11,925 nt of DNA, taken from contig JAFWBF010000039.1 in assembly GCA_017507285.1 (NCBI GenBank), positions 1 through 11,925 on the forward strand. The letters are read 5' to 3'. Below the pieces are notes generated by a model. It saw nothing but the letters and a program-made list of their open reading frames with translations, did no database searches and was not told the origin of the DNA. Positions 6,964-11,925 of the stretch are shown piece by piece (position 1 is the first letter of the stretch; every line of letters begins with the position of its first letter). Source of the DNA: Bacteroidales bacterium (GTDB lineage Bacteria > Bacteroidota > Bacteroidia > Bacteroidales > P3). The translations under genes and the position numbers were made by a program.

Positions 6964-7428
6964 ATGACAAAGAAACATTTCGGCATAATAATAGGAATTA
7001 TCGGACTGCTGCTTATATGCAACATAGCTACGCTGTCTATACTACTATCCAACAATCATCACTCACACAAACATGAGAGACGCGGCAAATGTTTCTTAAA
7101 ATCGGAGCTAAACCTCAGTGCCGAACAATGTGTTGCATTCGATTCGATAAAGAAAAAACATAAACACAAAGCCAAGGAACTGGATAGAAAACTAAAGTCG
7201 TACCAGCACAATATGATACTACTAGTATCAACCGATAATATAGACACCAACGCCGTGAAAGAAACACAACAAATGATTATAGGTATGCAAGACTCTCTAC
7301 TACAAACCACAATATGCCAATACAAAGAATACCGCAACGTGCTAGATTCGGCCCGCCAAGAAAAGTTAAAAAACATATACTTGGAAATATTCTTATGCAA
7401 CAAAAAAGAATGTAAACGACAAAAGTAA
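6964..7428 (+). CDS. Membrane-anchored Spy/CpxP/CnrX-like periplasmic sensor
   Basis: A 154-residue protein with an N-terminal signal anchor (about 6-29, FGIIIGIIGLLLICNIATLSI) and a periplasmic helical domain. The LNLSAEQCVAFDSIKKKHK stretch (49-67) resembles the LTxxQ-type motif of the Spy/CpxP family, and the rest (about 70-142) is predicted as long amphipathic helices, as in the CnrX-type heavy-metal sensors. A His-rich neck just outside the membrane (HHSHKHE, 32-38) and five cysteines in the periplasmic part (43, 56, 118, 145, 150) are possible metal ligands. In CnrX-type systems such a protein holds the anti-sigma factor until metal binds. Here the role is inferred from that family and from the position 14 bases after the candidate anti-sigma gene. 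It could instead be a simple Spy-like chaperone for envelope stress. Confidence 0.82.
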   Translation: MTKKHFGIIIGIIGLLLICNIATLSILLSNNHHSHKHERRGKCFLKSELNLSAEQCVAFDSIKKKHKHKAKELDRKLKSYQHNMILLVSTDNIDTNAVKETQQMIIGMQDSLLQTTICQYKEYRNVLDSARQEKLKNIYLEIFLCNKKECKRQK

Positions 7429-7504
7429 ATCTTGCCCGTTTTTCATTGCATTTCCCCATATAGTACAACCACTACGATTATCGCTATCAAAAAAAATTAA
7501 AAAA

Positions 7505-7526
7505 AATAGCATATTTCTTTGCTATT
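7505..7526. promoter_or_regulatory. Inverted repeat overlapping the promoter of the YiiX-like gene
   Basis: AATAGCA (7505-7511) and TGCTATT (7520-7526) form a 7-base inverted repeat around 8 bases, covering the TTTG box of the next promoter. This placement suits a repressor operator. A-runs precede it, so the repeat could also be chance in AT-rich DNA. The rest of the 217-base gap after 7428 shows nothing else clear upstream of this site. Confidence 0.35.
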
Positions 7527-7548
7527 ATCAGTAATTTTATTAATTTTG
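7518..7548 (+). promoter_or_regulatory. Textbook Bacteroidota promoter for the YiiX-like lipoprotein gene
   Basis: TTTG (7518-7521), a 19-base spacer and TAATTTTG (7541-7548) match the primary sigma consensus exactly. Transcription should begin near 7555, giving a leader of about 90 bases. It probably drives both the YiiX-like gene and the AlkD-like gene. Confidence 0.85.
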
Positions 7549-7564
7549 TAGCATTGCTCTCCTT

Positions 7565-7604
7565 GAGAGGTATACCTATAAGTAACTATCTTTCAAGAGG
7601 TATA
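7565..7604 (+). repeat. Repeated AGAGGTATA motif in the 5' leader
   Basis: AGAGGTATA occurs at 7566-7574 and 7596-7604. The first copy lies in the palindrome AGGTATACCT (7568-7577), and TATACCT (7571-7577) can also pair with AGGTATA (7598-7604). These sit in the predicted leader, so they could form alternative RNA hairpins or bind a regulator. Function is unknown. Confidence 0.4.
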
Positions 7605-7645
7605 GTGGTTTTACATATATCAAATAGACTAGATTAAAATAGCAA

Positions 7646-8329
7646 ATGAGTTGGAAAAACAAAGCAAATGGTAAGCCAATAGCACTTGTTGTTATCACTA
7701 TAACATTGATGACAGTGTGGGGTTGTTGTTGCAAAAGCAACAATAAAGGCAATTGCTACCCTCTCATGTCGGGCGACCTACTGTTCCAAGTAAACAAAAG
7801 TAGCGAACTAGTTGACGCTATCACCAATTCGACAATAGGTTTTGAAAACCTTTCATGTAGCAATGTTGGCATACTTATCGAAGAAAACAAGGAACTTTAT
7901 ATTATAGCAGCCGGCACTATCAATGGTGTAGAAATAATGCAATTGCAAACATTCCTAGACAAATCGGCCGCCACACAAGACAACAAACCAATAGTTATAG
8001 CCAAACGACTAAAAGACACCTCATTTGTTCAAAATGCAGTAGAACGAGCCAAAACACTTATAGGAAGACCTTTCGACTTTGCTTTTTTACCAAACAACAA
8101 TGCAATATACGGTTCCGAGCTGGTATACGAAAGCTATCTTGATGATAACAACAATCCTCTTTTTGCCTCACATCAAATGTTTTTCAGAGATTCGACTGGC
8201 AATACTTCCGATAAATGGATTTCATATTTCAGGTCGTACAACCTAGATGTGCCTGTAGGTGAATACGGCACCAACCCCAACGACATGGCCAACGACACTA
8301 TATTGGAAGAGGTTTATCGCTTCTTCTAG
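7646..8329 (+). CDS. YiiX-like permuted NlpC/P60 family lipoprotein lacking catalytic residues
   Basis: A 227-residue protein with a signal sequence whose hydrophobic core (12-25) ends at VWGC, a plausible lipobox with C27 as the lipidated residue; C28 and C29 follow. The body matches the Bacteroidota YiiX/YebB-like permuted papain fold: SGDLLFQ (42-48), SNVGILI (72-78), LIGRPFDFAF (138-147), YGSELVYESY (155-164) and the tail VPVGEYGTNPNDM (202-214). In active members these read SHVGI, VIEA and YCSELV. Here the His is N73, the Glu is A88 and the Cys is G156, so the enzyme is probably catalytically dead while the frame is intact. Active relatives are thiol hydrolases of lipids or peptides. A ligand-binding or regulatory role is possible. 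The next gene begins 23 bases downstream and may be cotranscribed. Confidence 0.85.
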   Translation: MSWKNKANGKPIALVVITITLMTVWGCCCKSNNKGNCYPLMSGDLLFQVNKSSELVDAITNSTIGFENLSCSNVGILIEENKELYIIAAGTINGVEIMQLQTFLDKSAATQDNKPIVIAKRLKDTSFVQNAVERAKTLIGRPFDFAFLPNNNAIYGSELVYESYLDDNNNPLFASHQMFFRDSTGNTSDKWISYFRSYNLDVPVGEYGTNPNDMANDTILEEVYRFF

Positions 8330-8352
8330 TACACTACAATAATAAGTATTCC

Positions 8353-9036
8353 ATGGAAGTTATAGTAGACAGACTTTTCGATATGCAAGACTTTCAGTAT
8401 CGTAGTTTTGTGGCCAAACTTACTCCATCTGTAAATATAGACAATATAATAGGTGTACGCACACCGCAGCTGAGGGTTTATGCAAAAGAACTACGCAACA
8501 ACCCAATAAAACACACTTTTCTGAAGCAGTTACCCCACAAATTTTACGAAGAAAACAATCTGCATGGAATGCTTATACAAAACATAAGCACCGACATAAA
8601 CGAAATTATACAATACGTAAACGATTTTCTTCCACACATAGACAATTGGGCTACATGCGACACCTTATCGCCAAAGATTTTCAAGAAGCACCCCGCCATA
8701 GTACGCAAAAACATAACGACGTGGCTAAGCTCCACACATATCTATACCGTAAGATTTGGCATTGTAACATTGCTACAATTTTTTCTTGACGAGCACTTCC
8801 TACAGTCCGACCTTTCACTAGTAGCTCAAATAAAGTCCGATGAATACTATGTAAATATGGCCATAGCATGGTACTACAGCTATGCACTTATAAAGCAGTA
8901 CCCCTATGCCCTACCGCTATTTGAAAGCCAACAACTAGACAAGTGGATTCACAACAAATCCATACAGAAAGCTATAGAAAGCTACCGCATATCACCCGAA
9001 AAAAAAGACTACCTCCGAGGGCTACGAATCCGATAG
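8353..9036 (+). CDS. AlkD-like DNA alkylation repair protein
   Basis: A 227-residue all-helical protein of the AlkD superfamily of HEAT-like-repeat DNA glycosylases, which remove bulky or positively charged alkylated bases such as 3- and 7-methylpurines. Signatures are VRTPQLRVYAKEL (35-47), the active region DNWATCD (97-103), YTVRFGIVTLL (131-141) and YYVNMAIAWYYSYAL (165-179). W99, D103 and W173 line up with W109, D113 and W187, the catalytic residues of Bacillus cereus AlkD, so activity is expected. The start at 8353 is the first ATG after the upstream stop and gives family length. It lies 23 bases after the YiiX-like gene, probably on the same transcript, and converges with the FAH-family gene with only 16 bases between stop codons and no obvious terminator. 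Confidence 0.92.
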   Translation: MEVIVDRLFDMQDFQYRSFVAKLTPSVNIDNIIGVRTPQLRVYAKELRNNPIKHTFLKQLPHKFYEENNLHGMLIQNISTDINEIIQYVNDFLPHIDNWATCDTLSPKIFKKHPAIVRKNITTWLSSTHIYTVRFGIVTLLQFFLDEHFLQSDLSLVAQIKSDEYYVNMAIAWYYSYALIKQYPYALPLFESQQLDKWIHNKSIQKAIESYRISPEKKDYLRGLRIR

Positions 9037-9052
9037 TCCAAATAATTATCCA

Positions 9053-9673
9053 CTACTTTATTCTGCAGCTGAGCATTGAACGGTTTTCCAGCCAGCCCTC
9101 CAACGTGTCGCCAATCTGTATGCTTCCTACGCCTGCAGGAGTACCTGTAAAAATAAAGTCGCCAATCTTCAAAGTCATATACTGCGATATATAGGCTATC
9201 AAATCGTTGACAGCAAAAAGCATATTGCCGGTATATCCCTGCTGAACAGTAGAGCCGTTCTTTCTAAGTTCGAAATTCAAATCCTGAATATCTTTAGCCA
9301 TATCTGCCAAAGGCACAAACTCGCTCACCAGCGCCGAATCGTCAAAACCCTTGGCCATCGTCCATGGGTTGCCTTTGGCTATAGCCTCGCGCTGTAGGTC
9401 GCGGGCAGTAAAATCTATGCCCAATGCCACTTCGGAATAATACTTATGGGCAAATTTGGACTGTATGTTCTTGCCAAGTCTGTTTATACGCACCACCAAC
9501 TCCAGCTCGTAGTCTATCTCGGTCGAAAAGTCGGGATAAAAAAACGGTTGGCCACGCTGCAAAAGAGCACTATCGGGCTTGATAAAGAACAAAGGATGTT
9601 CGGGAGTATCATGGTTCAGCTCCCGAACATGCTCGGCATAATTTCGTCCGATACAAATTATCTTCATATCCAA
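9053..9673 (-). CDS. Fumarylacetoacetate hydrolase (FAH) family protein
   Basis: A 206-residue cytoplasmic enzyme close in length to FAHD1/YcgM-type members. These proteins act as acylpyruvate hydrolases, oxaloacetate decarboxylases or related isomerases and use one divalent metal ion. The N-terminal CIGRNYAEHVREL (7-19) is characteristic. Metal ligands are visible as E56 and E58 (DYELELVV) and D87 (GIDFTARDLQ), followed by WTMAKGFDDSA (104-114) and the closing FTGTPAGVGSIQIGD (175-189). Residue M3 is an equally possible start, since family members usually begin MKIICIGRNY; that would put the start at 9667. It is the third gene of the kdsA unit, 17 bases after the exonuclease gene. The true substrate cannot be read from the sequence. 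Confidence 0.92.
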   Translation of the reverse strand: MDMKIICIGRNYAEHVRELNHDTPEHPLFFIKPDSALLQRGQPFFYPDFSTEIDYELELVVRINRLGKNIQSKFAHKYYSEVALGIDFTARDLQREAIAKGNPWTMAKGFDDSALVSEFVPLADMAKDIQDLNFELRKNGSTVQQGYTGNMLFAVNDLIAYISQYMTLKIGDFIFTGTPAGVGSIQIGDTLEGWLENRSMLSCRIK

Positions 9674-9690
9674 TTATGTATTTAGAATTA

Positions 9691-10521
9691 TCAGAATAAT
9701 TTGGTTTGAGCCCCTTTAACGAATTTCGAACGCAAACGTATGTCGGTTATAACCCTTTTGGTACTAAGTGGAAAATCGGCTTTCATCATCCAGTCGTAAT
9801 ATGCCGGTTCTATCTCAAACACATCTTCCACCGCTTTGCCTTTATATTTGCCAAAGTTAAAGACCTCTTTACCCTCTTTGTTAAAACCTAAATGGCCCAC
9901 CAAGTCGGCCCATTGCGAAGCATTGGTAAACTCTTGCAACTTACGCATATCGTTCACTATGGGGTATGAGATATTTCCATCCCTATCTTCATACTCCACC
10001 CCGTTGTAACGTTCTATTTGGGCCATCAATATTTCGTATGTAGCCATTGTGTCGGCTTCGGCCGAATGGGCATTATCCAAATTCTTGCCACAGTAGAACT
10101 TATATGCTGCCTTAAGGGTACGAGGCTCCATCTTGTGGAAGATATTTTGCACATCTATAGTCTTGCGGTTCGATATATCAAAGTTTATTCCCACCCTAAG
10201 AAATTCTTCGACCAAAAGAGGAATATCAAACTTATTGGAATTATATCCAGCCAAATCGCTATCGCCTATAAAGTTGGCTATCTCGGCCGATAGTTCCTTG
10301 AAGGTAGGTTTGTCGCGCACCATTTCGTCGGTAATACCATGTATTTCGGTCGATTGCGGAGGTATGGGCATACCCGGATTTACTCGTTGCACATAGGTCG
10401 ATACCCGGCCATCAACTGCCACTTTCAGCAGGCATATCTCCACTATATGGTCGCTACCCACTTGTACTCCTGTTGTTTCCAAATCAAAAAATACCAGTGG
10501 TTTTGTAAGGTTTAGTTTCAT
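9691..10521 (-). CDS. DEDDh-family 3'-5' exonuclease (DnaQ-like) with ExoX-like C-terminal domain
   Basis: A 276-residue protein. Residues 8-172 are a DnaQ-type exonuclease: Exo I FFDLETTG (11-18, D13 and E15), Exo II NSNKFDIPLL (94-103, D99) and Exo III HSAEAD (152-157, H152 and D157), so all five DEDDh residues are present. STEIHGITDEMV (57-68) is the usual epsilon-like motif. The C-terminal part FNFGKYKGKAVEDV (221-234) with YYDWMMKADFP (241-251) resembles the small domain found at the end of ExoX-like nucleases (DUF3820 type). The protein should degrade single-stranded DNA or RNA 3' ends in proofreading or repair. It lacks polymerase or helicase domains. It is 35 bases after kdsA and 17 before the FAH gene. 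Whether it is the replicative epsilon subunit or an accessory nuclease cannot be told. Confidence 0.94.
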   Translation of the reverse strand: MKLNLTKPLVFFDLETTGVQVGSDHIVEICLLKVAVDGRVSTYVQRVNPGMPIPPQSTEIHGITDEMVRDKPTFKELSAEIANFIGDSDLAGYNSNKFDIPLLVEEFLRVGINFDISNRKTIDVQNIFHKMEPRTLKAAYKFYCGKNLDNAHSAEADTMATYEILMAQIERYNGVEYEDRDGNISYPIVNDMRKLQEFTNASQWADLVGHLGFNKEGKEVFNFGKYKGKAVEDVFEIEPAYYDWMMKADFPLSTKRVITDIRLRSKFVKGAQTKLF

Positions 10522-10556
10522 AATAATATTTATGATATTTAATGTTGTGTATAAAT

Positions 10557-11384
10557 CTATTCTATTGTTGTATTTGCTGCCTTGTGTATTACCAGCAAGC
10601 GTTTTAGCAACGGCTCGGCCAGCTCCAGGTGCAACATATTGGCACCATCACTTTTGGCATACAGCGGATAGGGGTGCGTTTCCATAAATATACCATCAAC
10701 TCCTACAGCCACAGCGGCACGTGCTATAGTTTCTATCATCTCGGGATTGCCCCCGGTAACGCCGGCCACCTGGTTGGGCTTTTGTAGCGAATGCGTTATG
10801 TCCATCACCACCGGTACCTCGTTGGTTTTCATGGTAGGTATGGAACGGTAGTCTACCACCAAGTCTTGATAGCCAAAGGTAGTACCACGCTCTGTAAGCA
10901 TAATATCGGTTCCACCATAGTAGCGTACTTTATCCACAGCGTGCTTCATAGCTTCGGGACTTAGAAACTGACCTTTCTTTATGTTTACCACCTTGCCGGT
11001 ACGTGCCGCAGCCTCCAGCAGCGATGTTTGCCTGCAAAGGAACGCCGGTATCTGCAACACATCTACATAATGGGCTGCCATCTCGGCTTCGGTTTCGGTA
11101 TGTATATCGGTAACGATAGGCACATTATACTTTTCGCCTATTTCTTTCAGCAGTTCCAAACCTTCCCAATCGCCAATACCGGTAAACGAATCTACACGCG
11201 AGCGGTTGGCTTTGCGATACGAGGCTTTGAACAAAAAAGGTATCATCAACCTATCGGTAATATCTATCAATCGCTCCACTATTTCTATAGGCACCACCTT
11301 ATCTTCTATCACACATGGGCCTGCTATTAGAAAAAAGTTCCCCGTTTCGGCATACTTCAATTTCGGTACTTTGGGATATATCAT
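10557..11384 (-). CDS. kdsA: 3-deoxy-8-phosphooctulonate (KDO-8-P) synthase, metal-dependent type
   Basis: A 275-residue enzyme that condenses arabinose-5-phosphate with phosphoenolpyruvate to KDO-8-phosphate, the first committed step of KDO synthesis for lipopolysaccharide, in the cytoplasm. Signatures are FLIAGPCVIED (18-28), FKASYRKANRSR (52-63), QIPAFLCRQTSLLEAA (111-126) and DITHSLQKP (195-203). The Cys in AGPC places it in the metal-dependent class: C24, H198, E235 and D246 correspond to the metal ligands of the Aquifex aeolicus enzyme, while E. coli has Asn at the first of these. Length is normal. The start at 11384 lies about 60 bases after the -7 box of a strong promoter, so this is the first gene of the unit with the exonuclease and FAH genes. 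The three have no shared pathway. Confidence 0.97.
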   Translation of the reverse strand: MIYPKVPKLKYAETGNFFLIAGPCVIEDKVVPIEIVERLIDITDRLMIPFLFKASYRKANRSRVDSFTGIGDWEGLELLKEIGEKYNVPIVTDIHTETEAEMAAHYVDVLQIPAFLCRQTSLLEAAARTGKVVNIKKGQFLSPEAMKHAVDKVRYYGGTDIMLTERGTTFGYQDLVVDYRSIPTMKTNEVPVVMDITHSLQKPNQVAGVTGGNPEMIETIARAAVAVGVDGIFMETHPYPLYAKSDGANMLHLELAEPLLKRLLVIHKAANTTIE

Positions 11385-11442
11385 ACTATTTGTGTTTATT
11401 TAATCTGTTATATAGTTCTATATTGTTCGAAAAAACATTTTG

Positions 11443-11473
11443 CAAAAGTACAACTTTTTTCGATAATAACAAA
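11443..11473 (-). promoter_or_regulatory. Bacteroidota-type promoter for the kdsA unit
   Basis: On the minus strand TTTG (11473-11470), a 19-base spacer and TACTTTTG (11450-11443) match the consensus exactly. Transcription should start near 11437, leaving a leader of about 50 bases before kdsA. The -7 box is the same 8-mer used by the aroB promoter. Confidence 0.85.
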
Positions 11474-11604
11474 CTTTTGCCGCAAGTTATCCGACAAAAT
11501 ATAGCAACATTATATTACCACCACACCCTACCGTCAATCGCCGCATGATAGGGTATCACGGGCACGATGGTATACCACCAATTTTTAGGCCGGTATATAG
11601 CCTT

Positions 11605-11696
11605 GAAATTCCCTCGTGATGTAGATAAATTTTCATCACGAGGGAATTTCGACTACTACGTGATGTAGATAAACCTACCTCGTGAGGGATTTTTTG
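11605..11696. repeat. Long hairpin plus direct repeat in the kdsA upstream region
   Basis: GAAATTCCCTCGTGATG (11605-11621) pairs perfectly over 17 bases with 11634-11650 around a 12-base loop. CGTGATGTAGATAAA occurs at 11615-11629 and again at 11659-11673. CCTCGTGA (11678-11685) can compete for the 3' arm of the long stem (11636-11643) and is followed closely by six T. It contains no gene. It may be an intergenic repeat, a terminator region or a structured RNA. The rest of 11474-11604 shows only short palindromes such as TGGTATACCA (11568-11577). Confidence 0.6.
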
Positions 11697-11745
11697 TTTC
11701 ATGCTAGATCAAGCACAGCATGAGACAATATACCCAAAAACAATT

Positions 11746-11783
11746 TATCCCATATATGTTATGGCTGTAACATATATGGGATA
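11746..11783 (-). terminator. Strong hairpin terminator after the type IX cargo gene
   Basis: TATCCCATATATGTTA (11746-11761) pairs perfectly over 16 bases with 11768-11783 around the 6-base loop TGGCTG. It lies 28 bases beyond the stop codon of the minus-strand gene at the right edge. On that strand it is followed by AATTGTTTTTGGG, a modest T-tract, so intrinsic termination is likely. Confidence 0.65.
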
Positions 11784-11811
11784 TAATGATAACCAATATA
11801 GGTTATTTCAC

Positions 11812-11925
11812 CTACTTGCGGATAACCTTGCGAACAGCCACACCTTCGGCGGTGGTTATTCGCATAGCATAGTATCCTTTTGCAAGTTTTGATATATCTA
11901 TTGTATATGCGTTTTCATACACTTC
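11812..11925 (-). CDS. C-terminal end of a type IX secretion (T9SS type A sorting domain) protein, partial
   Basis: I read this by hand on the minus strand: 37 codons are open from the right edge to a TAG at 11814-11812. The visible end contains IDISKLAKGYYAMRITTAE followed by GVAVRKVIRK. This is the pattern of the Por-type C-terminal sorting domain (IDISxLxxGxYxVxVxTxxGxxxxKxxKK), which directs cargo through the type IX secretion system of Bacteroidota to the cell surface or outside. The domain is the last part of a beta-sandwich; the cargo domain lies outside the window, so the function of the full protein is unknown. It is the first gene upstream of the kdsA unit on the same strand, separated by more than 400 bases with a terminator hairpin. 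Confidence 0.85.
   Translation of the reverse strand, partial: EVYENAYTIDISKLAKGYYAMRITTAEGVAVRKVIRK

Noticed and set aside
9034..9055. Bidirectional terminator between the convergent AlkD-like and FAH-family genes
   Set aside because: Only 16 bases separate the stop codons and I found no inverted repeat with a T-tract there.
7568..11577. GGTATACC palindromes at 7569-7576 and 11569-11576 as a shared operator
   Set aside because: An 8-base palindrome occurring twice in 12 kb of AT-rich DNA, in unlike contexts, is too weak to claim as a regulon.
11605..11696. CRISPR-like repeats
   Set aside because: Only two direct copies, no regular spacers and no cas gene nearby; hairpin arms explain the similarity.
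11701..11892. Plus-strand open frame of 63 codons
   Set aside because: It spans the terminator hairpin and the antisense of the T9SS sorting tail and shows no protein-like features.

Overview
The window reads as chromosomal DNA of a member of the Bacteroidota, most likely order Bacteroidales. Three things point there. Promoters have the TTTG / TAnnTTTG form used by the Bacteroidota primary sigma factor, and start codons lack clear Shine-Dalgarno sequences. The right edge carries the C-terminal sorting tail of a type IX secretion cargo protein, a system confined to this phylum and its relatives. Gene content (metal-type kdsA, TerC, M20 amidohydrolase, ECF sigma with a small anti-sigma candidate) also fits. 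The DNA is AT-rich, and no phage genes, transposase, rRNA, tRNA or CRISPR array was seen.

Left block, minus strand (1-5143): a promoter drives aroB (3-dehydroquinate synthase), followed by an M20 amidohydrolase, a secreted TPR protein and a TerC-family membrane protein that runs off the left edge. Gaps of 15, 85 and 23 bases suggest one transcription unit that mixes shikimate-pathway and envelope genes.

Central block, plus strand (5505-7428): this is the most interesting region. A secreted 148-residue protein made of tandem HKCS repeats plus a CC-rich tail (17 Cys and 12 His in the predicted mature part) precedes a three-gene operon. That operon encodes an ECF sigma factor, a 101-residue single-span protein placed as an anti-sigma factor, and a membrane-anchored Spy/CnrX-like helical protein with a His-rich neck. 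By analogy with CnrYXH-type systems this could be a metal or envelope-stress sensing module with its own metal-binding effector. A long palindrome sits between the first gene and the sigma operon and overlaps the sigma promoter.

Right-centre, plus strand (7518-9036): a textbook promoter drives a lipoprotein of the YiiX-like permuted NlpC/P60 family, in which the positions expected to hold catalytic His, Glu and Cys are Asn, Ala and Gly. An AlkD-like DNA glycosylase gene follows 23 bases later.

Right block, minus strand (9053-11473): a clear promoter drives kdsA (KDO-8-phosphate synthase), then a DEDDh exonuclease and a fumarylacetoacetate hydrolase family enzyme. Convergence with the AlkD gene leaves only 16 bases between the two stop codons.

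The two gene-free stretches (5090-5504 and 11385-11811) both contain promoters plus unexplained inverted and direct repeats. The right one ends in a strong hairpin downstream of the type IX cargo gene.
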